From: Spirodela intermedia
Taxonomy: Eukaryota; Streptophyta; Magnoliopsida; Alismatales; Araceae
Length of the DNA stretch: 64,000 nucleotides
Direction of reading: 5' to 3'
NCBI GenBank assembly: GCA_902729315.2
Contig: LR746268.1
Location: forward strand, 5,625,501-5,689,500
Part shown: positions 23,737-36,300 of the stretch, piece by piece
Numbering within the stretch: position 1 is the stretch's first letter
Layout of the letters: each line of letters starts with the position of its first letter
Translations under genes and position numbers: made by a program
The notes under the pieces: model-generated
Database searches by the model: none
Seen by the model: the letters and a program-made list of their open reading frames with translations, nothing else
What the model was told of the DNA's origin: nothing

Positions 23737-26700
23737 CTACCTTCCGGACATGAGGTTGAGGAGGGCCGGGTTCCCGACGAGGGCACCGACGTCCCAGCCG
23801 CCAGTGGAAGAAGATAGCGTCATCAGCGCGACAACGACCTCCCGCATGTCCGGCCGCCGTTGGGCTTCCTCATGCGTGCAGATCCTGGCCAACTGAGCCA
23901 TCTGCTAACAGACGAAGGCAAGGAAAAACAAGGGGGCGTCCTGATGCTGACGAGGAAAATGTATTAAATGTACATGAAAGAGATTCCCGATTGACTTAAA
24001 AGCTCACCTGGTAAACAGAGTCAAGGGAGTAATCACTGCCCAGCCTTGGATCGATTAGCCTGGGCAGATCACTTTTTGGATCGGGCTGACTAAAAACATC
24101 CTCAAACTGCAGACCCAGATTGAAACAAATAAGTTCATATTTTTTTGGAAAATAGTCTTTAGATGAAATGGGTTTAAGAAGAACAGCCATCGAACTGACT
24201 AAAAACAACCTCAAACTGCAGACCAAGATAGAAAAAAAAAAGTTAATATTTGTTTGGAAAATAGTATTTAGATGAAATCGGTTTAAGAGGAACAGCTATC
24301 GGACTGACTAAATACAACCTCAAACTGCAGACCAAGATAGAAAAAAAAAAGTTAATATTTGTTTGGAAAATAGTATTTAGATGAAATCGGTTTAAGAGGA
24401 ACAGCTATCGGACTGACTAAATACAACCTCAAACTGCAGACCAAGACAGAAATAAATAAGTTAATATTTGTTTGGAAAATAGTCTTTAGATGAAATGGGT
24501 TTAAGAAGAACAGCTCGGAGAGGTTATTGCGATGCCGAAGGACGATTTGATAAATGATCCAAGCTGCCGAGTGCTTGAATTCTTAGTTTACCGATCGACC
24601 TAAAAGGACTGAGACCAGCAGGGAGAAGCCGTTATCGGGGATAAGGGGTGAGGAAATCACCAGATCAACTAGTCCCCTGGATTCGGTGCCAGATTCACTG
24701 GTTTTGACAATCGCTGGTTTTGCTGAAATAAGTTCGTAAAGAACAACACCAAAAGCGTACACGTCTACTTTTGGAGAGACTTCACCATATCGTGCATACC
24801 TGCAGACAGAGAAAGAATAAAAGTTAACGGGGCATAATAAAGACAGGAGATTTTTTTCTAATTAACAGAATCTCTTTTGATGGAGCGGAAGAGTATTTTG
24901 ATAGGAACTCTGGACGAAGATCATCTATATGGAAATAAAAAACTTCATGTAAGAAGTAGCTCAAAAAACGTCACCAGCGTGTGAAACACTATAGCAAGTT
25001 CAGACAGGGAATCGGAAGAACTTTGTATGTTGTGTAGAAGCCAGACAGAATCTACAGATCATCTTCCAATGGATTGTGTCCATATTTAGTTAGGTAAAGT
25101 GTCCTTATCATTGCACAACTTTGAGCGAGGTTGCATCACAATGGAATGGTTGTCTGAATCGAAACTCATATAAAATGCAGTTTCTTGGCAAATATCTGGA
25201 AGGGAAGTTAAAGATTTTTTCTATACCAGGACTAAGGAGATAGAAAGAAAACCCACTACTGTACTCTCAGTTAAGACTCCCCACGCTCAGTGCATTCTTC
25301 GAGTCATTCATGTGAGGAATAAAGTAATAATTTCGATGGCTCCTCGCAAATAGGGTATATATAACAGCCACTTTCTCAATCTTTCAGGTGCTTTTGCACA
25401 AATAAGAAATGAGACCTTAGAAAATATCGTGTGTAGACTAAGAGATCAGATCCCTTGTTGAATGGCAATTCATGTTTGGACAGGGTGCAAACTACAAGGT
25501 GCAATAGCTTAGATCAATGAAATTGCAACAATCTCATACTGTCTTCTGGCAGCAAATAAAAAATAGTAAATAATATTTCTCCTTTTTTGCTGCAGAATAA
25601 TAGTAAGACTTCCATATGCAAGTGAAACATAAAAGTGGCGTGGTATTCTAGACGGTGATTTCTTAAAACAGCTACCAACCACTTCAGTCAACGTTCGGCC
25701 CATTGCTGATGGTTTTTTAAAGAATTACAACGTAGTATCATCATTTTCTGCATCATCAAAGAAGCATTGGAGAATCAAAGAATAACAGTCTCAAAACATC
25801 AGCAAATTTTGGCAGTAGCACGTAGTGTTCTAAAACTGTATAAACAAATAGCTATGTCAACCGTCACAAAAATATAGGTAAATAATATATGAGACATCTG
25901 AATGAAATAAGTGTTTTAGAATAGTTATCCCAGTTATTTATGTGAAGTACTAGTCCCATGTTGAAATACACAAGGATTGAAAGATAGCCAAAATCCTGAA
26001 CACACAAATCGTTCATGGGATACAAAAAAATAAGTCAATTTAAGCATTTCGTTTTAGAATCAAGTGATGAGAATCTTATAGAAGGAGAAGACAAAAGGAT
26101 TAAACAAATTACATAAACCAGAATAACGAAAAATTTAGGACTTAAGATCGACCAGCATTTCAGCATATCTAAAAAGTACTACAGATTTTTCTTTCTGCAT
26201 AGAAAATGATACTCCAAGCAGAAAGGTTTCTTACTCAGGAGACATATAACCAAATGTTCCGACAACCTTTGATTGCAAAGATGCATCACCAGGCTTGGTA
26301 AACTTTGTCAATCCAAAATCTGCGACCTAAAAAGAATTGCGAGTCAGGAATCCTGAATCCTACCCAAGGATCTTCAATCTTTCATAAAAAGAGAAATTGA
26401 GGACTACCTTTGCACGAAGCTTCTCATCTATCAATATATTAGCCGATTTAATGTCACGATGGATATACAGTGGAACAGTGTGCTCATGTATATATTCAAG
26501 ACCTCTTGCTGAATCAAGGCCAATCTTAGTCCTGACTGACCATGAAAGGGGCCCCTTTCCTGTGAAAATAAGAGACATCTCAAACCAATGTGAAATTTGA
26601 ACTACCAAGAAGCATAAGAGAGTAAGAAAGATATTATCAAAAGAAGGTTCAACTTGTCATGTTACTGATCTCACCAGATGAACCACGCAAATGTTGGCTC

Positions 26701-29700
26701 AAGTTGCCGTTCTCAATGTACTCATAAACGAGGAACAGTGAGCCATCAGTGCAATATCCTATTAAACGCACCTGTAGATAATTTGGAATAAAAACCTATC
26801 ATAACATTGTAGGCCAGCTTCTCTAATAGATTATACGTGCTGAAAGAGAAAAACCAATTATACTCCGTTCATTGCCGTTCATAACAACTCTAACTGAGTT
26901 GACACCAATACTTGGGAATTTATATTCAAAATCATCTCAAATCAATACAATCCCTTCAAAAACAATTAACTGGGACAACCCTATTATACCATATTGGAGA
27001 TCGCAGTATGAAGACCAAGTGGTAATTTATACAGTGAACAAACACAAGTTTATACATAGCATTAATCAAAATATTATGGGGACTTGAAAGGGTGAATGTA
27101 CGAAAACACTACGGTAAGTCATTGGCATCCAAGTTCACAGCTCGATAGATCTGCATAAATATGGGTGAAAACACACAAAAGATATCATCACATTGGTAAG
27201 GAAATCGAAATGATGTCAAGAACAGTAACTATGATGAAAATGACCAAATTCATGTTTTCCCCTGAATGGTTGGCCAATTCATCCACTTGTTGAATTTCTT
27301 GATACATTATTACAATGATTTCAGTGACTCGAAAACAATGAGATGAGAAGAAACACTGCATTATTACTTGATAACAAATGGATGCTAGAAAAAATTACAT
27401 ACATTTAAAATCTCATACACAATGAGATGGGAAGAAATACGAAGAATGCACGTCGGAAAGTAACATATAAACTTCAACATTAAAACAAACAACGTAAATT
27501 TAATACCAAATTCAAGTGATGAACATGTGTTAAGACATTCAGCTCGGCAAGAAATTCTTTAGTTGCCTGCATAGCCATCTTCTTAATTGCAGCTTTCTGT
27601 AAGACCCAAATAAAAATTCTATGGTCAGAGGACATCGATGGAGAAGTCCAGAAAGATGGTTACATTTGCAAGAAAATTAAATTTAAAGATAAAATGCAAT
27701 ACATCTGCCAAATTGATGTTTCCATGATCCCAAATATGCCCTCAGGAGTAAGGATCAAAGTATTGGGAGGAGACCGTCAATGTTATTCATATAGATACAG
27801 ATAAATGATTAATGAGTAAGTATTCGTATAGATAATGATTGAATAAGGAAAACAGTTCCGTTTCTTAAATGAATCAATCTCAATATCAATCTGCACTGTA
27901 GAAAACCACATTCATTATAAAGGCAAAGTGAAGCCCGGAACTTTTCAACTGAATATGAGCTTTCTAGGATGAGTTTTCTTCTCTCAGAACACACGCATGC
28001 ACACATTTTTTGACTTTTTTTAAGACAAAATCTCGGAACTTTTGCTGCGAATAAACTGTAGATATGGCATACTAATATATAACAGAAGATTTCATAATAT
28101 AAGAATGAAATTGGGATGGCTTCTTGGGGCTGAAAGCACAGAACTTGTTTCCTTCTTTCTAGTCTCTATTTTGCATTTAATTTAGCGAGATTTTCGTTAC
28201 ATTTTCTGCTGTGCCTTGCACCTCAATGTTCTCCTGCACACACATGTCAGCATGCCTGTGTACTGATGTCTTCCATTCTCAAGACTCAATATACACAGTA
28301 TTGGCAGACATTCGAAAACAGATTCTAGGAATAACCCTCTGGATCTTCTGAAAAAAAATAAAATTGGTTGCGTTTGTGTTTACTCTATCATTGTTTGATG
28401 TCAACTATTTACTATGACGAGGGTTATAGCATAAGATGCTCCCCCAAGTACTTTTTTCTAGCACAGATGCTCCAACAACAGGGGACACGACACAAGTCCA
28501 CGCCGTCCTATCAACCAAAAACAGCTTTTCTTGTCTACCAATCTTCAAATCCTTACAGAATCGAGAGGTTTTGCAAGTTCACTTACGCCTATTGACAAAT
28601 CAGCACTCGAGCATGAAACAGGTAGGTTAAGATGCTAGCTACGCAGTTTGCATATCCCACAAACGTTCAGAAGAAAAATCAATGATGCTATGTAAATTGA
28701 AAATTAATTGTATTTTAAATTCATTCATAATGTGCTCATCATCAGAGTTCACATCAAAACCAAATTATCATGGTTTATGGGATAAATCTACTACAATTCA
28801 TCTTGTCAATGCCAGAATTCAGAATCCGCAGATTAGAAATTATATAGCCTTGCCAAGAGTAAATATTATGCACGTTCACTAAGGAAGATCTCATGTGGTG
28901 GAAAAATTCTAACGTTCCACAAGCATATGATGTAACACTTGGCAAGAGAAAACATTTGTGCAAGGATAAGCACATGACTATGTAGCAAACCTCTCCTCTA
29001 ATCTCTGCATAATAAACAGCACCAAAGCCACCTTCACCAATTTTATTAGACATGTTAAAATCATTTGTAGCACTTGCAAGTTCTTCATAAGAGAACTCCA
29101 CTGACTTGTCCATCTGAATTCCGGAAAATGAGGATCTCATTTCAACTTTGGGATGTTGATAAATTTCGTCTGATGAAGATACAGGACCTGGAAGACAGAA
29201 AACAAATCCGGAAACCACAGTCACCATCAACGGATATTGGAAGGGAAAAAAATTCGCAATTATGTCTCTTGTAGGATATAATCGACAGGAAAAAGTCCCA
29301 ACTTCACCACATAGCCATTTTCATGTTGTGGTGTACATGCACATGCGCAATTTGCACTCTAGTGAGTATCATTTAAGCATATGTATCAAAAGGCCATAAG
29401 AGCATGATGGAGGAATCGCATACATAAATTAGAAAATTGACTATCTCATAACTCAAACTTTCAAATCTCAAAGAGATTTTGGCTACCTCAATAACATCTA
29501 AATGGATAACCAAACAATGTTTTACCTACTCCATTTGCGTGGAAGTTATCTCCAGCAGTAGATGATAGTAATATGCCTCTCTTTCTTTTCTTTACTCTGT
29601 AATAAATCCACATAAGTAGACAGATGAACAGCGATGCTACTACAGCCACAGAAATTCCAGCTATAGCTCCTGGTGAAAGTCCTGCTGTCGATCCAATTAG

Positions 29701-32404
29701 ACCAATAAAGTTTCAGCCATGAGCTCTGATAGAGTTCCTCAACGTATCATGACTTGATCTAAAACTTGGTTTGAATAACAGACAGCCAAAAAATACGAAG
29801 GAAACATAAATAATCTTATAACCACCTGTCCTGCAAAACAGTAAAAGACATTGGACATTTATCGTCAGACTGGTTAACAATGACTTTGCTTGAAGAAAGA
29901 TAAACTTGGAAGAACAGTTAAAAAATTTATACCTTTTTAGAGGGCGAAAGCTTCCATTTGTATCTGCAAAACAAAGGTAAAATAGGGAGAAAAATTAACA
30001 GAGGCTTCGTTCTGAAATAAATAAAATCATTTTCTGGGATGAACATTTTAAGAGGGAAAACACATGAGAGTCCCATGTTACTTGCGCAAACATATACAAT
30101 GGTGCCTGCAAGAAATCACAGAACTTACTATCGACATAGTAGCTGCGTTTCTGTCGAAACAGAGTGCTAACATTCATGCTTTGACCTTTCAAACTTATAT
30201 GGTTAGTTATGTCCAGCGAAATGTTCCATAATAGTCAACCATCCTAGGGCATTGGAAGCACTAAATTACATGGCATTCAACATCTATAAGTTAAATCCTT
30301 GACAGGGCAGCAGATGCCGTTTTGTGATGAAATGGTGTGCACCACTGCTGCAAAGTAATATCATCCCGCAATTTTCTCACGTAGTAGTTCACAACAAAAG
30401 TATCAATAAAAAGGCCAGTGCAATACCAGGGAATTAACAAGAACTTTATCATGATATGGAAAGTTTACTGAATTCTCAATTCCCAGGACGTCACACCTAC
30501 ATTTTTGCACGGGTCAGAGTATGTAGATACGTCAGCAACTTAATCAGGGAGATATCTGCCAACTAGAGACAAGGAAAGTTAAACTCGAGCTAAGCGTTGA
30601 CTTTAAAGCGACATCTCTGAGTTATCACGAGAAATATGATTTTAAAAACCCATGGCGTATCTCACATACTAAATGAATAAAAGAGCCTCAGATGTCTTGC
30701 ACTAGTGCTCACCATCCCAAACATTTACGAGATAAGATCTCAAATATATTGCTTATTACCAGTATTAGAATAACCCTGATTGTAAGAAGCAACATATTTT
30801 CTTACAATCATAAGTTTAAGCTCCCAGCGTTTAGAATAACCCTGAGTTTAATCTCTCTATATCTTTATTTGCTTATAATTCAAATAGAACGATTTCCAGG
30901 TATCAGACAAATTGTGCCGTCGTAAATAGAAAATTATAAAATTATAAAATTACGTGCATTGATTTAGCGATATATCAATGCAATGAAGGAAATATCACTG
31001 GAAGAACAGCATGGAACGTAAAGAAAATCACCAAACAGGGAAAACTATTGGACGCTTCAAATGGAACATATCAGCAACCTTCAAAATGGCAGCTCATAAC
31101 CAAAGAAAGAGATTAGATTTCACTTGTGACAATGTCAAAGATTAAACTCAGTCAGCTGGGATGACACCAATGTCCTGAACGCGAAGATTTACTAAAATCC
31201 CGATAATTATTCATTGTGAGTATGTAATAGTAAATGGATAGAAAAATTAAAAATGGGGTTATGCGGACACATATGATTGTTGATTGGAGGCAATCCCAGA
31301 TCAATTTCATATCCTACGTAGAGAAGAACTTTCTGATACAGCATAAACTCCCTTTCGAACTACGAAACTATATATGAGAAGGATATGGCAGTACATAACA
31401 CGACTGAAGTTTCTTATGTTCGACCTAAAGGAAACCTTGTTCAAACGTTTCACGATTTTGGCTTATAATCCTTTTGTAGTCAGCATATTCCAGAAATTAA
31501 CTCCACCACGGTGAGTATCTCAGTTTCTCCCAAAACAGTCTACAGAATCACCTTTCCATGAGGAGAATTTGACATCAACATTAGTATTTAACTTAGTGCC
31601 CTTTCTCCATAATTCTACAGAAGCTCTATTCACTGTAAACTCTAAATGTTTACTGAATTTGTGTTCTCTGCGTTTACAAAATTGGTGGACCAAACACCAA
31701 AAATGATGACTGGTGGAATGAATCTCAGCATGCATAAAATATGATGTAAAATTGGAAAAAAATGAGTAGGTGCATCAAAATAACTCACCATTACGAGGCA
31801 CGTACAGAATCCCTTGACCAGCGCTAAAATTAGCGCCGGGGTTATACCTTCGCAGCATATCCAAATCGGAAAACCCAACTTCTCTAGCTACGGATTCCAG
31901 CGTGTCACCGGGACGGAGGGGATATGTTACAAAGAGTCCATAGTCCCTAGATATATCTGCATCGCCGCAGTAGCATGCCACTGTTGCGTTGACCTTTACA
32001 TTGTTAGGGATCTGTGTCACCTCATAGACGTTCGTCTGTGTAAGTAACTCCACCGTCGTCAGGTTGTGGTAATGTTCCGAAGCGATCCTTTCATATGTAT
32101 CCCCCACCACGGTAGTGTACGGGAAGCTGCGGCCGAGGAATTCGCCGTTGATACAATCGCATTGAAATGGAATTGAGATCCTTGAGTTCATCTGTATGCT
32201 GTCCTTGGAAAAGTCAGGGTTGTAAGGCCTGAAGGAGTTATCGATATCCCCGAAGGGGATTTCGAACAGGGAGGCGATGTACGTAGCGTTCTGCTTGTCG
32301 GTGACATAATAGGAAGCCAGGGCGAGTTCGCAGCCATCACGGCAACTGCAATCGCTCCGAAGCGGGAAGAAGGAGGCCGCGAGCAGCAACCAGAACAACG
32401 GCAT
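23737..32404 (-). CDS. CERK1: CERK1-like LysM receptor kinase (chitin co-receptor)
   Basis: Twelve exons join in phase to 613 residues (Arabidopsis CERK1 has 617): 32404-31789, 29963-29933, 29830-29826 (5 nt), 29684-29526, 29187-28991, 27596-27507, 26771-26675, 26559-26408, 26326-26235, 24799-24661, 24106-24008, 23901-23737. After a signal peptide, exon 1 encodes the three-LysM ectodomain with CxC pairs CDC and CYC and the stretch [20 protein letters not shown]. The membrane segment is in exon 4 ([20 protein letters not shown]). The kinase is intact: [10 protein letters not shown], lysine 341 (AAIKK), HRD aspartate 434, DFG aspartate 452, and [10 protein letters not shown]. The protein ends LMSGR as CERK1 does. 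CERK1 proteins sit in the plasma membrane, bind chitin oligomers directly or with partners, and start defence or symbiosis signalling. Intron 10, before exon 11, carries a tandem duplication of the acceptor (24080-24514). Confidence 0.93.
24080..24514 (-). repeat. Four 109-bp tandem repeats duplicating a splice acceptor
   Basis: The PstI-like CTGCAG that forms the exon 11 acceptor of the CERK1-like gene recurs at 24107, 24216, 24325 and 24434, exactly 109 bp apart. Each unit contains the intron end and the first ~24 bases of the exon. The two middle units are nearly identical and, read on the minus strand, have TATTAAC followed by ten thymines before the acceptor. The copy next to the real exon has a weaker, interrupted pyrimidine tract. 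Confidence 0.95.
25015..25090 (+). mobile_element. Relic of a LINE reverse-transcriptase zinc-binding domain in intron
   Basis: The plus strand reads [20 protein letters not shown] before a stop. The spacing C-x2-C, then DHL, then C is that of the zf-RVT domain at the end of plant LINE ORF2. The flanking sequence is too decayed to set borders. Confidence 0.4.
29826..29830 (-). other. Predicted 5-nt microexon of the CERK1-like gene
   Basis: Exon 2 ends in phase 2, but the only acceptor opening the membrane-segment exon requires phase 1. A GACAG pentamer flanked by TTTTGCAG and GTGGTT restores the frame and gives PLKRTAGLSPG across the joints. It is inferred from phase, not seen in a transcript. 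Confidence 0.5.
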
Positions 32405-34429
32405 CGTCGTCTCCGCCCCTCTGATGGAAGCATACGAAAAAATGTGACTCGCTCATCTTGTCCGAAATCGACCTTATTCTTGAAGCTCCCAACGCAGTGG
32501 GGATCCGTCGATGAACAGTCAACGGAAGATCTCGTGCATATGAATAAAATGCCAATGTTCACAAAGTTGTCAAGGTGGAAAGGTATTTCGCAAATATAAG
32601 GCTAAAAAGAATATATAAGTTTTGTACAAGGCTATAATGAAATTTGTGCGAGCACAGCCGTCGAGTCGAGAAAAGCAGCCCGTTTGACTCGGTAAGAACA
32701 GCAGCTGGCCAGGAATCGCGTCCATCTGTCCTACTACCAAATCGTTGGCAAGTTGAATACTCTTTAGCTCATGCTCTAAAGTTTGACAATAGCTGATGTC
32801 AGCCTAGGAAAGGGCATAAAAGTAATAAAATGAACATTCAAGGGTCTTACTGCGCAAAAATCAGAATCTAGTATCATTAATCTCAATAATTTATCACGTC
32901 GCTTTGCTCGTTGAGATCTTGAAATGTTAGTCTAGACGCGAGGAAGAGACGTGTTGATTTGTTAGCGATAATATTCCTTCAAATACCAACATTCTAGTGA
33001 ATTGTCGGTAGGGACAATATTCCCTTAGATTCTACTCACACTACAAGATTTTATCAACATTTCTTTAAAAGTTAATATCAACTTATTAATAATCATAGGA
33101 AGATAAGTTATTTAAATATTATATTAAGAGACATTTTAACTAACAATCTTTCTTAAACATATATTTAATTCAGAAAAATTCAAGAATGTGTGTTTCAAAG
33201 CAGATTCGCTGATGTAATCAAACTTCTTCGTTTAAGACAGTTTATAATTCTATTAAATCCACTTGTACAAGTAAAAGTGTAGATATTTCTTGTTTACAAA
33301 CGGCCCTGAAATGGTATAACATTGAAAACATGCATTGAAGATGAAATAGTGAGAAAGATGACGTGATGAAATATCTGAATGTGTGGTTTCATTTTATACT
33401 ACTAACTTGCATGGCCATTGGTTCGATGACAATTGATGATGACCGCGTGTCCCTTCAAGTCGTAAGTTACCATGATGCTGGCGCAACTCGGCATTTTATT
33501 TGCCACCGCGTACCAACCTCTTTGTCTTCATCTCCTCCCTCCGAGTCGGCAACCTGATCATCAGAAGGGAGGGGGCACAGAGGGAGAGAGAGAGAGGTCA
33601 ACCCAGCGTCCCAAGCTTTTCCGCCAGTGTATGGACCCAGGATGCCGGGTCGTGAGACGGGTTGGTAGATCGTGTGGCGGAGAATGGCTCCACGGGGCTT
33701 CCCGAAGGTGATGGTTCCTCAACCTGTCACGGGCATTTAATAAAGTACTAGTTTTCATACAGAAAAAATGTAAAATGCCTTGTTACGCACCACGCTACTT
33801 CTGCAGGCTCAATTACAAGAAAAGAAAATATTTATAAAAAATAAAAACAAAAATTATCCAGGGACAACAAGAATTTTTTTAACTAACTTGATTTTGTTAG
33901 TTGAAGTATAAGACACGCTCGGAAGTTCATGCAGGGGATAGTTGTTTGCTATTTTATTTTTTGATTTTATTTTAACATAAAGTATTGTATTTAACCACAC
34001 TGCCCCTCTTCCCCTCTCTAGAAACCTCATGATCCTATGAATGGAAGAAGGGGGAAGGCAAGTACGTAGCTACAACTGGAAATTAAAGTTAAAACTTATT
34101 AAATTATAATATAGTTTGTTGTGGAAATAGTTGAGTGCAGGAAGCCTTGGGATTCAAAGTCTAAGTGCGTAAAATAATGCACCACTGCTGTCGGATCTCC
34201 TCAAATTTGGTGAATCCATCACATAAAAAGATTGCGTGAAATGAGACGATACAGTGTCGAATATTATTTGGGCAGAGCTACCATTTTACCCACACATTTA
34301 GATAGTAGACGAGCAGTCTGCAAGAAGAACACCAGCTCCGCCATGTGTCTCCCTCATCGGCGGCGCTCTCGACCGTGGAACAGGATCACGCAGCACAAAG
34401 GAGCGGAGGGGCGTGGCGTTGGAGAAGAC
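32405..34429. other. Intergenic: LysM kinase promoter and CHS 3' flank
   Basis: The LysM kinase promoter lies just right of 32404. The rest is AT-rich with no recognised gene, apart from the weak small-protein frame at 33366. The CHS 3' UTR lies at the right end. Confidence 0.4.
33366..33557 (+). CDS. Possible small secreted protein frame
   Basis: A 63-codon frame starts MKYLNVWFHFILLTCMAIGS, which resembles a signal peptide, followed by TIDDDRVSLQVV and an unremarkable serine-rich end. There is no cysteine pattern or family match, and chance is a fair explanation. Confidence 0.15.
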   Translation: MKYLNVWFHFILLTCMAIGSMTIDDDRVSLQVVSYHDAGATRHFICHRVPTSLSSSPPSESAT

Positions 34430-35712
34430 TCACTGGCCAGCGATGGGCACGCTGTGGAGCACCACCGTCTCGACGGTGAGGCCTGGCCCAAACCCAAAGA
34501 GCACCCCCCAGTCGAGGCCTTCGCCCGTGGTGGCCTTCCCTTCCTCCGCCGACTTCCTCCTCATCTCGTCGAGAATGAACAGCACGCAAGCGCTGGACAT
34601 GTTTCCGTACTCCTTGAGCACCTCCCTGGTCGCCCGCATCTTCTCCTGCTTCAGGGCCAGCTTCTCCTCCACCTGGTCGAGGATGGCCGGACCCCCGGGG
34701 TGGGCGATCCAGAAGATCGAGTTCCAGTCCTTGATGCCCAGCGGCTCGAAGGCCTCCACCAGGCTCTTCTCGATGTTCTTGGAGATGAGCCCGGGAACGT
34801 CCTTGAGCAGGTGGAAGGTGAGGCCGACTTCCCTAAGGTGTCCGTCGATGGCCCCCTGCGAGTCCGGCAGGAGGGTCTGCGCTGCCGACACCAGCTGGAA
34901 CAGCGGCCGCTCGGTGGCTGGGTCCGGGTCGGCGCCGACGATGACGGCGGCGGCCCCGTCCCCGAAGAGCGCTTGCCCCACGAGGCTGTCGAGGTGGGTA
35001 TCGGTCGGGCCGCGGAAGGTGACAGCAGTGATCTCAGAGCAGACGACCAGGACCCTCGCGCCGCGGTTGTTCTCGGCGAGGTCCTTGGCCAGTCGGAGCA
35101 CCGTGCCACCGGCGAAGCACCCCTGCTGGTACATCATCAGGCGCTTCACGGAGGGTCGCAGCCCCAGGAGCTTGGTGAGCTGGTAATCGGCTCCGGGCAT
35201 GTCGACGCCGCTGGTGGTGCAGAAGACGACGTGGGTGATCTTGGACTTGGGCTGCCCCCACTCCTTGATGGCCTTCACCGCCGCCTCCTTCCCCAGCCTC
35301 GGCACCTCCACCACGACGATGTCCTGACGGGCGTCCAGGGACGGGGCCATGTACGCGCACATGTTGGGGTTCTCCTTGAGGATCTCCTCGTTCAGGTGCA
35401 TGTACCGCTTCCTGATCATCGACTTGTCGCCTGCGGATTGTTCTTCTCCCGTCAATACTTCCATACAGATCGCATGCAAACTAGCTACTACAACCAAACT
35501 TTTTTTTTGTCTACAGTCAGTTTCTACTTACACATTCTCTTGAACTTCTCCTTCAGATCGGTGAGGTGCTCGCTGTTGGTGATCCGAAAGTAGTAGTCGG
35601 GGTACTCGTCCTGGTACAACACGTTGGGAGGCGTCGCCGTGCCGATGGCGAGCACTGTCGCCGGGCCCTCGGCCCGCTGCGCCTTGCGGATCTCCTCGAT
35701 CTTGGCGGCCAT
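34430..35712 (-). CDS. CHS: Chalcone synthase
   Basis: Two exons (35712-35532 and 35430-34430) join to 393 residues. The single intron splits the codon for Cys61 (KRM-C-DKS), the hallmark intron site of plant CHS genes. The catalytic triad is intact: Cys165 in YQQGCFAGG, His304 in WIAHPGGP and Asn337 in YGNMSSA. The gatekeeper phenylalanine in TFRGPTDTH and the [15 protein letters not shown] motif are also present. CHS condenses p-coumaroyl-CoA with three malonyl-CoA to naringenin chalcone, the first step of flavonoid synthesis, in the cytosol. Substitutions typical of stilbene synthase or the pollen-specific LAP5/LAP6 enzymes are not apparent, so plain CHS is the best reading. Exon 2 is strongly GC-rich, unlike neighbouring genes, which explains the long frames on its other strand. 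Confidence 0.97.
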
Positions 35713-36300
35713 GGCGGCAAGCGGGAGCTCGAGGAGTATCGACGAGTCAAGGGCGGGGAGTGAGCGAGGAGATGCGTCCGGTGGATCTGCTGCTGAGGTA
35801 CATCTGAGTGTGCTGCAGGGGGGGACTTTTATGGACGAAGGTAGGTATGGTGGACGGGCAGATACGCCCCCACGTTGGAAGGCTGATCACGCTCGTCAAA
35901 CCGGTCACCGTGGTGCGGTAGATCGGGGGGCCACGTGTGTTCTGCCGGTCTTGGTTGGGTGGCTGGATTCGTACATTCAGCTACCCTCGTCGTTCAGTTC
36001 CATCTCCTGTTCCGATCTCCCGGTCTCACCGGACCGTCCCACGTCTCCACGCATTGTCGACTTTTTCACTGAAAAATGAAGAAAAAATAAGTAAATCAAG
36101 GTATGTGTCTAAAAAATCAAAATAAAGAAGATATTTTGTGCATTGGCCACGGTGGGTTTGAATACTGTCGGCGAATTTAATACGACGCCGAGCATTCGTA
36201 GGGGAAAACTTGTTGGAGATTGTGGTCGGATCGTATCGATCTTCCGGTTTCGGCGCAAGTTCCACCCAGGTTAGATCTCATTACTTCACGGAACGATACC
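35713..36300 (-). promoter_or_regulatory. CHS promoter with MYB element, G-box and TATA-like box
   Basis: Reading leftwards to CHS, a G-box CACGTG lies at 35932-35937, an ACCTACC MYB-recognition/H-box element at 35840-35846, and a CATAAAAG TATA-like box at 35826-35833, about 115 bp before the start codon. The G-box plus ACCTACC pair is the classic light-responsive unit of CHS promoters (bZIP HY5 with R2R3-MYB). Confidence 0.65.

Noticed and set aside
34232-35593. 453-codon plus-strand frame opposite chalcone synthase
   Set aside because: It is a by-product of the GC-rich codon third positions of CHS exon 2. It has no family match and extends across the CHS intron.
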